Shown: one piece after another, positions 1 through 6,536 of the stretch
Numbering within the stretch: position 1 is the stretch's first letter
How the letters are laid out: each line of letters starts with the position of its first letter
Source of the DNA: Hyphomicrobiales bacterium
GTDB taxonomy: Bacteria; Pseudomonadota; Alphaproteobacteria; Rhizobiales; Aestuariivirgaceae
Assembly: GCA_025356765.1 (NCBI GenBank)
Contig: JANXRO010000031.1
Coordinates: 1 to 9,211, forward strand
Reading direction: 5' to 3'
DNA length: 9,211 bases
Position numbers and translations under genes: made by a program
Notes under the pieces: generated by a model
Seen by the model: only the letters and a program-made list of their open reading frames with translations
The model's database searches: none
Told to the model about the DNA's origin: nothing

Positions 1-452
1 CGCACAAAAACCGGGCCTGAGAAAAGATTGTCGGTTGGAATATCAAAAAAGCCTTGAATCTGTCCGGCGTGCAAATCAATCGTCAACACGCGATCAGCGC
101 CCGCATGCGTAATCAGATTGGCCACAAGCTTGGCAGAAATGGGCGTTCGTGGTCCGGGCTTGCGATCTTGGCGAGCATAGCCAAAATAAGGCACAACGGC
201 TGTAATGCGTTTGGCCGAAGCGCGGCGCAAAGCGTCAGTGATAATCAGCAATTCCATCAAATGGTCATTGGTGGGAAATGACGTGGATTGGATAATGAAC
301 ATATCCTGCCCGCGCACATTTTCCTGGATTTCGACAAACACTTCCATGTCGTTAAAACGCTTCACCACCGCTTTGGTGATGGGCAAATTCAAATAAGAAC
401 AAATCGCTTCCGCCAACGGCCTGTTGCTGTTGCCGGATACAATTTTCATCAT
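1..452 (-). CDS. prs: ribose-phosphate pyrophosphokinase, N-terminal part (cut by window edge)
   Basis: This is the first ~150 codons of PRPP synthetase, which transfers pyrophosphate from ATP to ribose 5-phosphate to make PRPP for nucleotide, histidine and tryptophan synthesis in the cytosol. Visible family landmarks are the N-terminal GNSNRPLA, the stretch FNDMEVFVEIQENVRG (about 33-48), the ATP-contacting YARQDRKPGPRTPIS loop (about 92-106) and the metal/ATP-binding DLHAGQIQGFF (about 126-136, His128). The full enzyme is usually about 310 residues, so roughly the C-terminal half, including the PRPP-binding loop, lies outside the window. Start choice is uncertain: in-frame ATGs sit at 458, 452 and 449. 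The Shine-Dalgarno-like AAGGA lies 3 bases before 458 and 9 before 452, while homologues typically begin MK(V/L). The gene follows the lipoprotein gene on the same strand after a 96-bp gap, so it may have its own promoter or receive read-through. Confidence 0.96.
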   Translation of the reverse strand, partial: MMKIVSGNSNRPLAEAICSYLNLPITKAVVKRFNDMEVFVEIQENVRGQDMFIIQSTSFPTNDHLMELLIITDALRRASAKRITAVVPYFGYARQDRKPGPRTPISAKLVANLITHAGADRVLTIDLHAGQIQGFFDIPTDNLFSGPVFV

Positions 453-554
453 TCTCATTATTCCTTCGGGGGGCGTTGAAGGCTCTATAACAATCTGATG
501 AAGCCGCCGCCAGAGGCAAATGTAGCTGTTGAAAATAGGGTTAGCGATCCTAGC

Positions 555-1205
555 CTAGCGATACCTTGCGATCAGTTTGAATATGCCATCGGCTGCGGCT
601 TGGGCGGCAAAGTCTGCCGTCTGGCCCCAAGCCCCGTCGAGTGAATGGGCTGGCACTTGGTTGTTTTGGCCAACATCGCCCAAGGTTTTGCCCTTGGGTT
701 CCGTCACCAGCCAATGAATATGCACGTTTTGCGTGGTGGCCTGTGCTGCATCAAGCACAACAGTGCCGCGAATGGTCAAAGCATCGTTGCGTGGGGCCGA
801 CAAAACCGGCCAACCCGACTCGCGCAACACTTTGCGCATGGCTTGCGTCAACTCTGCATTGGCCTTGGGTGAAACTCCACTCACAGCAACAACTGCAACG
901 GCTTTGATGGTGATCGCACCTTTTTTCGCAGGCCTTGGACTTTCGAGTTTTTCGGCAACAACCGGCGTGGATGCAACTGGCGGCGCAACATCAGGCGGTG
1001 GCACAACAGTGGCCGCTTGTGGCCCGTTTAAAGTTTCAAGGTCCAAATCATTTTGCGCACCCGGCGGCGCTTTCACTAATGCCTCCCAAGGCGGCTTCAC
1101 CAATGACTGATCGTTCACGGGTTGTGGCGCATCCTTGGCCAATTGCAACGGGTTTGATGTGCAGGCCGAAAGCAACAGAAGTGTGATTAATAGCCAGCGC
1201 CTCAT
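555..1205 (-). CDS. predicted outer-envelope lipoprotein of unknown function
   Basis: Encodes a 216-residue lipoprotein. The N-terminus is a classic type II signal peptide: two Arg, a Leu/Ile-rich stretch, and the lipobox LLSAC with lipidated Cys15. The following residues T-S carry no inner-membrane-retention Asp. Residues 20-95 form a Pro/Ala/Val-rich linker (PPP, APP, RPAKK), probably unstructured. Residues 96-216 look like a compact folded domain. Its C-terminal part (LGDVGQNNQVP, SLDGAWG, then an Ala-rich helix AAQAAADGIFKLI) resembles a stretch I associate with uncharacterised alphaproteobacterial lipoproteins at this locus; I cannot assign a function. The gene follows pgeF with a TGATG overlap. 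A GTG at 1208 (GTGA overlap) is the alternative start, but neither has a convincing ribosome site, so translational coupling is likely. Being cotranscribed with lgt, it is a direct substrate of its operon partner. Confidence 0.85.
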   Translation of the reverse strand: MRRWLLITLLLLSACTSNPLQLAKDAPQPVNDQSLVKPPWEALVKAPPGAQNDLDLETLNGPQAATVVPPPDVAPPVASTPVVAEKLESPRPAKKGAITIKAVAVVAVSGVSPKANAELTQAMRKVLRESGWPVLSAPRNDALTIRGTVVLDAAQATTQNVHIHWLVTEPKGKTLGDVGQNNQVPAHSLDGAWGQTADFAAQAAADGIFKLIARYR

Positions 1206-1972
1206 CACGCCATCGCAATTGTTGAAATCAATCGCCCATAATCTGGCTCAGCCTTGTGCGTGGCGCGACGATAGCTGAAAAACCGTGCTTCGTCGCTATA
1301 AGTGCAAAGCCCCAAATCAACCACTTTTCCAATGCCAAAGGCCCGCATACGATCAACCAAAAACATTGGTAAATCAAACATATAATGATTTTTCTTCAGT
1401 GATGGGATGAAATATTTCAAAAAGCTTTTATCGCGCTCTTTAAACGCTTTCAAAAATTCTGGCCCCACTTCATAAGCCTTTTGCGAAATGGTTGGCCCCA
1501 ACACAGCAACAACATTTTCACGCCGTGTTCCGTGGCGTTCCATCTCAACAACTGTACTGCGAAATACGCCGTTCAGCGCGCCCTTCCATCCGGCATGGCA
1601 GGCCCCGATGCTGCGGCCCTTGGCATCTGCAAATAAAATGGGCCCGCAATCAGCCGTTAAAATTCCAAGCGCAAAACCCGGACGTGTGGTCACAAGCCCG
1701 TCAACTTTTGGTCGCTCGTCAAAGGGCTGCATCACAAAAGCAACGTCTATGCCGTGCACCTGGTAAGGTGATACCAAATGATCTGCGCCCACTTTCATTC
1801 TTTCAGCCACCACGGCGCGGTTTTTTTTCACCAGCTCAATGTCATCGCCTGAACCAAGGCCGCAATTCAATGATGAAAATATGCCTGATGAAAACCCGCC
1901 TTGGCGCGTGAAAAAACCGTGTTTCACATTCGGTAATTTCAAATCATCGGACAAAATTTCAAACGAAGTCAT
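1205..1972 (-). CDS. pgeF: PgeF/YfiH-type multicopper-oxidase-fold protein (polyphenol oxidase family, purine nucleoside phosphorylase-like)
   Basis: A full-length (255 aa) member of the YfiH/YlmD/LACC1 family. These proteins bind zinc at a Cys-His-His site. Members have been shown to act on purine nucleosides, and E. coli PgeF guards peptidoglycan synthesis against L-Ser misincorporation. The sequence shows N-terminal HGFFTRQGG (19-27), SPYQVHG with His73, TADCGPI with Cys109, GACHAGWKG with His126, and the C-terminal CTYSDEARFFSYRR (223-236). The three metal ligands are therefore intact. The start at 1972 overlaps the stop of the upstream methyltransferase as ATGA and has GAGG four bases upstream. 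The older 'laccase domain/polyphenol oxidase' name describes the fold, not a proven physiological activity here. The operon with lgt and a lipoprotein fits an envelope connection, but the substrate in this organism is unknown. Confidence 0.94.
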   Translation of the reverse strand: MTSFEILSDDLKLPNVKHGFFTRQGGFSSGIFSSLNCGLGSGDDIELVKKNRAVVAERMKVGADHLVSPYQVHGIDVAFVMQPFDERPKVDGLVTTRPGFALGILTADCGPILFADAKGRSIGACHAGWKGALNGVFRSTVVEMERHGTRRENVVAVLGPTISQKAYEVGPEFLKAFKERDKSFLKYFIPSLKKNHYMFDLPMFLVDRMRAFGIGKVVDLGLCTYSDEARFFSYRRATHKAEPDYGRLISTIAMA

Positions 1973-3009
1973 GGCGCCTCAAATGGATAAATCGGCTGGC
2001 GCAAACGTTGCGCCACAGCCAACACTTTAAACAATTGCCCCATTTCTTTGTCATCAACAAGGCGCGCTGCACCCGTCAAAAAATCCTTGCGCGTTTGGCC
2101 CACGAGCTTTGCTGCCAATTTTGCGGCCCGCGCCTCAAGCCCCATCTCGTTCAAAAACGCGCCTTGGGTTTTGGGGGAAAGAACGGCAGCACCTCCCGCC
2201 GCAAAGGCTTTGGCCAATGCTTCAAAATCCACATGCACGGTTAAATCACTTTCACTTGGGTGTTCCACCACACCAACAGTTTTGTGGGCTTTCAAGGCTT
2301 GCAAAGTTTCACCAGCAGCTGTTTGCAAGTGGCCATAGTCGATCACCAAACCAGCCCCGCCCAGTGCATCAATGCGCGCGCCCAAGCTTGTGGCGATGGC
2401 TGAAGACACGGTTGAGATTTCATTTAACCCTTCTAAAAGCCCCGGAACTTGCGGAATAGGCCTGATGGCCAAAACCAAGTCATCACCTTCCACATCAACA
2501 CAACGTTCATAAGTTGCGCCATTATGGCGGATAAGTTGCTGCGCTGGCAGGGCGTCAAAAAACTCATTGGCCACAAAAATCAATGGCTCTTGCGGCAGGG
2601 TTTCAACACTATCATGCCAAGTGATTTGTCGATCAAGCTTGTCCCGCTGCGCTTGGCGCAACACCGGGCTGGTTTCTACCAAATGCACTTGCACGGCTTC
2701 GCTAAATTCTTTCATTTTGGCGGTGGCGCGCAAAATGTCGGCCATCAACGTGCCCCGGCCCGGCCCCAATTCCACCAATAAAAATGGCGAAGGCGAACCC
2801 ACCGCCTGCCAAGCGGCAACACACCAGATGCCAACAAGCTCGCCAAAAATTTGGCTGATCTCAGGCGCTGTCGTAAAATCTCCCGCCGCCCCAAATGGGT
2901 CGCGGTTCATATAATAACCCAGTGTAGGATGGCCCAAACACAGCGCCATATAATGATCAATCGGCATAGGCCCACTGGCTTTGATCATGGATACAATAAG
3001 CTTTTTCAT
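1969..3009 (-). CDS. MidA/NDUFAF7-family SAM-dependent methyltransferase
   Basis: A 346-residue class I methyltransferase of the DUF185/MidA family. The mitochondrial relative NDUFAF7 symmetrically dimethylates an arginine of complex I subunit NDUFS2, and in bacteria the role is presumed similar but is little tested. Sequence landmarks are the N-terminal family signature GHPTLGYYMNRDPFG with AGDFTTAPEISQIFGEL (26-58), SAM motif I VELGPGRGTLMADIL (79-93), VHLVETSP (108-115), VANEFFDALP (146-155), LVIDYG (221-226), DLTVHVDF (255-262) and QGAFL (282-286). I chose the ATG at 3009 because it overlaps the lgt stop as ATGA, like the next junction. An upstream ATG at 3036 would add nine residues (MVVVAIKAN) and a 31-base overlap with lgt. 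The gene sits between lgt and pgeF, in coupled translation with both. The proposed NuoD arginine target is inference from the mitochondrial protein. Confidence 0.93.
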   Translation of the reverse strand: MKKLIVSMIKASGPMPIDHYMALCLGHPTLGYYMNRDPFGAAGDFTTAPEISQIFGELVGIWCVAAWQAVGSPSPFLLVELGPGRGTLMADILRATAKMKEFSEAVQVHLVETSPVLRQAQRDKLDRQITWHDSVETLPQEPLIFVANEFFDALPAQQLIRHNGATYERCVDVEGDDLVLAIRPIPQVPGLLEGLNEISTVSSAIATSLGARIDALGGAGLVIDYGHLQTAAGETLQALKAHKTVGVVEHPSESDLTVHVDFEALAKAFAAGGAAVLSPKTQGAFLNEMGLEARAAKLAAKLVGQTRKDFLTGAARLVDDKEMGQLFKVLAVAQRLRQPIYPFEAP

Positions 3010-3809
3010 GTTCGCTTTGATCGCCACAACAACCAAACTCCAACAGCCACCAACGGCAGCGACAAAATCATCCCCTGCGTTACAAAGCCTGCATAATATC
3101 CAATAAAGGAATCTGGCACGCGGAAAAATTCAACGAATATGCGAGAGCAACCATAAATCAGCGCAAACAAGCCCGAAGCCCTTCCCGGGTGTGCCAAGGC
3201 TTGAAAGCGGTGGGTTGCCACGCGCACCACAAAAAATAAAACCAGCCCTTCAAGAAGTGCCTCGTAAATCTGGCTGGGGTGGCGGCCAAAAGTCTCGCCC
3301 GGAAAAATCACGGCCCACGGCATATCGCTGGCCCGACCATAAAGTTCAGCATTGATAAAATTGGCAATGCGCACAAAACCCAATGCGGGTGGAACTGATG
3401 CAGCCCCCAAATCCAACATCCGATCCAGCGTTGTGCCAATGCCGCGGCCATAAAAATAACAGGCCATCACCACCCCCAAAAAACCACCGTGGAAAGACAT
3501 TCCGCCATCCCACACCTTAATAATATCAAGGGGTTGTGAAAGATATTTCAACGGTTGATAGAACAACACATAGCCAAGCCTTCCCCCGCCAACTACACCC
3601 AGAAACATCCAGATGAACATGTCATCAATTTGTTTTGGCGTCATGGCGGGTGCCCATTTGCCCCACAGCGCTGCGTTCAAAACCAGGCGCTTCATATACC
3701 ATGTGGCAAACAGCATTCCGGCCACATAACCCATGCCATACCATTTGATGGTGATGGGCCACGAAATCAGATTGGGCGAGATGGGCGGAAATGGAATGGC
3801 TGCAAACAT
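3006..3809 (-). CDS. lgt: prolipoprotein diacylglyceryl transferase
   Basis: Lgt is the inner-membrane enzyme that moves diacylglycerol from phosphatidylglycerol to the lipobox cysteine of prolipoproteins, the first step of lipoprotein maturation. Visible motifs are IPFPPISP near the N-terminus, KWYGMGYVAG (22-31), GGMSFHGGFLG with the essential-type His107 (102-112), VRIANFINAELYGR with Arg148 (147-159; the usual form is G-R-x-G-N-F-I-N, here V-R-I-A-N-F-I-N), GRHPSQIYEA (175-184), and ASGLFALIYGCSRIFVEFFR with Arg223. Several hydrophobic helices are evident, as expected for a seven-pass protein, and the C-terminus is basic (WRSKRT). From the ATG at 3809 the protein is 267 aa, family length. 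An in-frame ATG at 3860 would add a charged, non-membrane-like 17-residue extension. Neither has a clear Shine-Dalgarno site, so the start is unsettled. It is the promoter-proximal gene of the minus-strand operon and is divergent from the ubiK-like gene. Confidence 0.95.
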   Translation of the reverse strand: MFAAIPFPPISPNLISWPITIKWYGMGYVAGMLFATWYMKRLVLNAALWGKWAPAMTPKQIDDMFIWMFLGVVGGGRLGYVLFYQPLKYLSQPLDIIKVWDGGMSFHGGFLGVVMACYFYGRGIGTTLDRMLDLGAASVPPALGFVRIANFINAELYGRASDMPWAVIFPGETFGRHPSQIYEALLEGLVLFFVVRVATHRFQALAHPGRASGLFALIYGCSRIFVEFFRVPDSFIGYYAGFVTQGMILSLPLVAVGVWLLWRSKRT

Positions 3810-3850
3810 GGCCAAATCAAATGCCCGTGTTCGTGCGTCTTCGCAAGCAC

Positions 3851-3879
3851 TTGAAAACATCCCCCGAAATTACTAGCTA
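3851..3879 (+). promoter_or_regulatory. weak candidate promoter for the ubiK-like gene
   Basis: TTGAAA (3851-3856) is a good -35-like hexamer, with TACTAG or TAGCTA placed 14 or 17 bases downstream as poor -10 candidates. This stretch lies in the only space available between the divergent lgt and ubiK-like genes and includes the 8-bp palindrome CTAGCTAG at 3873-3880. It would overlap the long version of the lgt gene. Supported only by position and partial consensus. Confidence 0.2.
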
Positions 3880-3890
3880 GGAGTCAACAG

Positions 3891-3897
3891 AGGGAGG
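3891..3897 (+). promoter_or_regulatory. strong ribosome binding site of the ubiK-like gene
   Basis: AGGGAGG lies five bases before the ATG at 3903. It supports that ATG over an in-frame TTG immediately upstream at 3900. It is the strongest Shine-Dalgarno sequence I see in the window. Confidence 0.8.
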
Positions 3898-3902
3898 CTT
3901 TG

Positions 3903-4157
3903 ATGCCCGCAACCAATTCTCGCTTTTTTGATGAACTTGCCAAACTGATGACCAATGCCGCAGGCGCCGCACAAGGTGTTCGCAAGGAAGTTGATACCCT
4001 TGTTCAAGCTCAGGTTGAACGCGTGTTGAACAACTTGAATGTGGTCAAGCGTGAAGATTTCGACGTTGTCAAAGACATGGCTGAAAAAGCCCGCAGCGAA
4101 AACATGAAGCTTGAAGCCAGAATTGCTGAGCTGGAAAAGAAACTCTCCCCGCAATAA
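3903..4157 (+). CDS. ubiK: UbiK-like accessory factor (BMFP / YqiC family coiled coil)
   Basis: An 84-residue protein. UbiK in E. coli is a trimeric, lipid-associated helper of the ubiquinone-biosynthesis complex (partner UbiJ), needed for efficient aerobic Q8 synthesis; BMFP relatives can promote membrane fusion in vitro. The N-terminal half is an amphipathic helix region (FFDELAKLMTNAAGAAQGVRKEV). The centre holds the family hallmark NVVKREDFDVVKDMAEKAR (46-64), matching the E. coli LVSREEFDV region. The C-terminus is a heptad-like coiled coil (LEARIAELEKKL, 70-81). The start follows the AGGGAGG site. It is divergent from lgt and is followed 96 bases later by the YbjN-domain gene. Assignment to the family is firm; a ubiquinone role in this organism is inferred from E. 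coli, and alphaproteobacterial members are more divergent at the N-terminus. Confidence 0.88.
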   Translation: MPATNSRFFDELAKLMTNAAGAAQGVRKEVDTLVQAQVERVLNNLNVVKREDFDVVKDMAEKARSENMKLEARIAELEKKLSPQ

Positions 4158-4253
4158 GCCTGTGGACGAATCAACAGTCTGATTGCGGCGCAAAGGTTAC
4201 TCAGTCATTTTCAATTTCGAAACCAACGGCGATTCGTTGTATCGGAGAATTGA

Positions 4254-4751
4254 ATGACGGCCATTGCCGCAACCCATCATAAAACGAAAAACCCGCTCGA
4301 TCGGGTAGAGCGTTTGGCTGAAACCAAGGCATGGAATGTAGATCGCACCAACGACCATGAAGTTGTGATGCTTGTGGGCGGCGGCTGGGCTGATTTGAAT
4401 TTGTCATTCACCTGGCGTGATGATTTGGAATCGCTGCATTTTGCCTGTGTGCTGGATTTGAAGGTGCCTGAAAAGCGCCGCGACGAAGTGGCAAAACTTC
4501 TGGCCACCATCAACAGCCAATTGGTGCATGGCCATTATGATCTGTGGTCGGATGGATCAATCGTGTTTCGTTATGCGCTAGTTCTGGCAGGTGGTGCCCG
4601 CGTCAATGATGCCCAATGCGAAGCAATCATCGCTCTGGGACTGCAAACCACGCAGACCTATTATCCCGCCATTCAATTCGTCATCTGGGCTGGCCACAGC
4701 GCCGATGAAGCGTTAAAAAGCGCATTGCTTGAAACCATGGGTGAAGCATGA
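4254..4751 (+). CDS. YbjN domain-containing protein
   Basis: A 165-residue soluble protein with no signal peptide or membrane segment. It belongs to the YbjN family, which has a type III secretion chaperone-like (CesT/Tir) alpha/beta fold and no defined enzymatic activity; E. coli YbjN affects motility, stress responses and biofilm when its dose is changed. Features seen are an N-terminal helix (LDRVERLAETKAW), a beta-rich core containing VMLVGGGWADLNLSFTW (38-54) and LHFACVLDLKVP (61-72), a helix EVAKLLATINSQL (78-90), then GHYDLWSDGSIVFRYALVL (93-111) and the C-terminal helix AIQFVIWAGHSADEAL. The ATG at 4254 has GGAG six bases upstream. Its last four bases (ATGA) are shared with proC, so the two are coupled. 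The role in this operon is unknown. Confidence 0.88.
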   Translation: MTAIAATHHKTKNPLDRVERLAETKAWNVDRTNDHEVVMLVGGGWADLNLSFTWRDDLESLHFACVLDLKVPEKRRDEVAKLLATINSQLVHGHYDLWSDGSIVFRYALVLAGGARVNDAQCEAIIALGLQTTQTYYPAIQFVIWAGHSADEALKSALLETMGEA

Positions 4752-5554
4752 GCGTAATCGTTCTCGCTGGATGTGGCAAAATGGGTGGTGCCATGCTCGA
4801 AGGCTGGCTGAAATCCGGCATTGATGCAAAGCGCATTGTGGCGCTTGATCCAAAACCGCCAGATGAAGTGGCCGCGATGCTAAAGGCCCATAACATCAGG
4901 CACAATCCACCGCTTGTCGATATTACAAATGTTGAAGCCATCATCATAGCAGTAAAGCCCCAAATGATGGCCGAAGTTCTGCCCCAATTGGCAAGCTTGC
5001 AACATTCAAAACCAGTCAACTTGTCAATCGCCGCCGGAAAAACCATCGCCAGTTTTGAAGCGGCCTTTGGCAACACTGCATCCGTCATCCGCACTATGCC
5101 CAATACACCCGCCGCCATCGGGCGCGGCATCACCGCAATGGTGGGCAACAAAAATGTCTCGCCCCAGCAATTGGCCTTGGCCAAATCGCTGTTGTCATCC
5201 ACAGGTGAAGTGGTGGAAGTAGCGCGTGAAGATATGATTGATATGGTCACGGCCGTTTCAGGCTCAGGCCCAGCTTACGTGTTTTATCTGGCTGAATGTA
5301 TGGCAGCAGCAGGTGAAAAAATTGGCCTGCCACCAGAACTGGCCATGAAACTGGCGCGCGCGACAGTTTCGGGTGCAGGCGAATTGCTGCATCAATCTTC
5401 AAGTGATGCGGCCACCTTGCGCCAAAACGTAACTTCTCCGGGTGGCACGACCTTTGCGGCATTGCAGGTTTTAATGGCTGAAAATGGCATGGCACCTCTG
5501 TTTGAAAAAGCCATTGCAGCAGCGGCACATCGGGCCAAAGAATTGGCGGGCTGA
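4748..5554 (+). CDS. proC: pyrroline-5-carboxylate reductase
   Basis: ProC catalyses the last step of proline synthesis, NAD(P)H-dependent reduction of pyrroline-5-carboxylate to L-proline, in the cytosol. At 268 aa it is full length. The Rossmann dinucleotide loop is visible as LAGCGKMGGAM (6-16), followed by IIIAVKPQ (65-72) and RTMPNTPAAIGRG (115-127). The C-terminal dimerisation/substrate domain contains AVSGSGPAYVFYLAECM (169-185) and the signature QNVTSPGGTTFAAL (226-239). All positions expected of the family appear intact. It starts inside the stop of the YbjN gene (ATGA) and its TGA overlaps the next start (TGATG). It therefore appears to be translated as the middle of a five-gene run. 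I see no nearby proA or proB. Confidence 0.96.
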   Translation: MSVIVLAGCGKMGGAMLEGWLKSGIDAKRIVALDPKPPDEVAAMLKAHNIRHNPPLVDITNVEAIIIAVKPQMMAEVLPQLASLQHSKPVNLSIAAGKTIASFEAAFGNTASVIRTMPNTPAAIGRGITAMVGNKNVSPQQLALAKSLLSSTGEVVEVAREDMIDMVTAVSGSGPAYVFYLAECMAAAGEKIGLPPELAMKLARATVSGAGELLHQSSSDAATLRQNVTSPGGTTFAALQVLMAENGMAPLFEKAIAAAAHRAKELAG

Positions 5555-5886
5555 TGATTAGCTTTGCAGATTTTGAAGCTGTTGACATTCGTGTGGGCAC
5601 CATCATCGCCGCGGAACCTTTCCCCGAAGCGCGCAAATCCGCCTTCAAATTGAAAATAGATTTTGGCGAAGCCATCGGCATTAAAAAATCATCCGCCCAA
5701 ATCACCAAACATTATACGGCTGAAAGTTTGCTGGGCCGCCAAGTGGCCGCCGTCGTCAACTTTCCGCCGCGCCAAATCGGGCCGTTTATGTCCGAAGTTT
5801 TAACGCTGGGCTTTCCCGATGCGGAAGGCGGCGTGGTTCTCACCTCCCCTTCCCAACCCGTGCCCAATGGTGGCAAACTGTTCTAA
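5554..5886 (+). CDS. csaA: CsaA-like tRNA-binding protein (OB fold)
   Basis: A 110-residue single-domain protein of the CsaA/Trbp111 type, an OB-fold homologous to the tRNA-binding domain of Met- and Phe-tRNA synthetases. B. subtilis CsaA has chaperone-like, protein-export-related activity and binds RNA; the physiological role remains loosely defined. Features include the opening FADFEAVDIRVGTI (4-17), ARKSAFKLKIDFGEAIGIKKSSAQI (26-50), the core signature GRQVAAVVNFPPRQIGPFMSEVLTLG (61-86), and the terminal VPNGGKLF. Length and motif order match the family exactly. It overlaps proC by one base (TGATG) and the next gene by one base (TAATG), so coupled translation is expected. Confidence 0.92.
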   Translation: MISFADFEAVDIRVGTIIAAEPFPEARKSAFKLKIDFGEAIGIKKSSAQITKHYTAESLLGRQVAAVVNFPPRQIGPFMSEVLTLGFPDAEGGVVLTSPSQPVPNGGKLF

Positions 5887-6500
5887 TGGAACAGATCAAA
5901 ACCATCGCTGAGCTTGAACAGATTTACGATTTGGCCCCGGTATTGGCATCAATCGCCAAAGAGATTGATCACCTCATTCCCGCCTATCAAAAATTAATTG
6001 AGCTTTCGCCCCTTGTGGCTTTGGCCACCATCGGCCAGGGTGGTTTGGATTGCAGCCCACGCGGCGATGCCAAACATTGCGTGCGTGTGCTGGATCCTAA
6101 AACCTTGGCCATGCCAGACAGGCGCGGCAACAACCGCATCGACAGTTTGCGCAACATTGTCGCTGATCCGCGCGTGGCCCTGTTGTTTTTCATTCCGGGC
6201 AGCGGCACCACATTTCGCGTCAATGGCAAAGCCTTCATCACCAACGATGCAGATTTATGCGCCACCTTCGAAACGGAAGGAAAACGTCCGCGCAGCGTGA
6301 TCATCATCAAGATCGAAGCGGCCTATACCCAATGCGCCAGAGCAATTCTTCGCGCTGGTTTTTGGGATGCAAAAAATCACGTGACAAAAGATGAAGTGCC
6401 CACCAACGGCGATATTCTCGAAGCCCTCACCGGTGGCGAAATCAATGCTGAAAATTACAACAGTGGCTGGGCCGAGCGCGCAAAAAATTCCATGTGGTGA
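5886..6500 (+). CDS. PPOX-type flavoprotein (MSMEG_1061-like, pyridoxamine 5'-phosphate oxidase fold)
   Basis: A 204-residue protein with the split beta-barrel flavin-binding fold. The best recognisable match is the MSMEG_1061 subgroup of FMN/F420-dependent PPOX-like proteins, whose substrates are mostly unknown. Supporting stretches are LVALATIGQGGLDCSPRGD (43-61), PDRRGNNRIDSLRNIVADPRV (77-97), LLFFIPGSGTTFRVNGKAFI (99-118; the FMN-phosphate side of the barrel) and IIKIEAAYTQCARAILRAGFW (140-160). A C-terminal tail of about 40 residues (NHVTKDEVPTNGDILEALTGG) is polar. It lacks evident signatures of true PdxH, so pyridoxal phosphate synthesis should not be assumed. It is the last gene of the plus-strand run, starting inside the csaA stop codon and ending 36 bases from the convergent kinase gene. 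Confidence 0.85.
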   Translation: MEQIKTIAELEQIYDLAPVLASIAKEIDHLIPAYQKLIELSPLVALATIGQGGLDCSPRGDAKHCVRVLDPKTLAMPDRRGNNRIDSLRNIVADPRVALLFFIPGSGTTFRVNGKAFITNDADLCATFETEGKRPRSVIIIKIEAAYTQCARAILRAGFWDAKNHVTKDEVPTNGDILEALTGGEINAENYNSGWAERAKNSMW

Positions 6501-6502
6501 TC

Positions 6503-6532
6503 TTCCCTTCTCCCCTTGAGGGGGAAAGGAAA
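6503..6532. repeat. imperfect palindrome in the convergent gap (possible dispersed palindromic repeat / bidirectional terminator-like hairpin)
   Basis: The arms TTCCCTTCTCCCC (6503-6515) and GGGGGAAAGGAAA (6520-6532) can pair over 13 positions with two mismatches and one G-T pair around a TTGA loop. The element fills the 36-bp gap between two convergent stop codons. No U-tract follows on either strand, so it is not a canonical intrinsic terminator. The CCCTTCTCCCCTTGAGGGG core is like short palindromes scattered between genes in many rhizobial-type genomes; that is recollection, not a search. Confidence 0.5.
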
Positions 6533-6536
6533 AACT

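Noticed and set aside
459..554. A prs promoter (TATAGA-like -10 on the minus strand)
   Set aside because: No acceptable -35 at 16-18 bases; too weak to list as a feature.
641..1186. Plus-strand open frames opposite the lipoprotein gene
   Set aside because: They have low-complexity, Cys/Trp/His-rich translations with no family signature, and the minus frame has a clear lipobox and operon context.
4158..4253. Possible terminator or promoter in the ubiK-ybjN gap (AATCA-N6-TGATT; CAACG-N6-CGTTG; TTGCGG as -35)
   Set aside because: The stems are only five base pairs with no U-tract, and no acceptable -10 pairs with the -35-like hexamer. I see nothing supportable here beyond the GGAG ribosome site of the YbjN gene.
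4681..5250. A 189-codon minus-strand frame opposite proC
   Set aside because: ProC motifs are unmistakable on the plus strand and the antisense translation has no recognisable domain or ribosome site.
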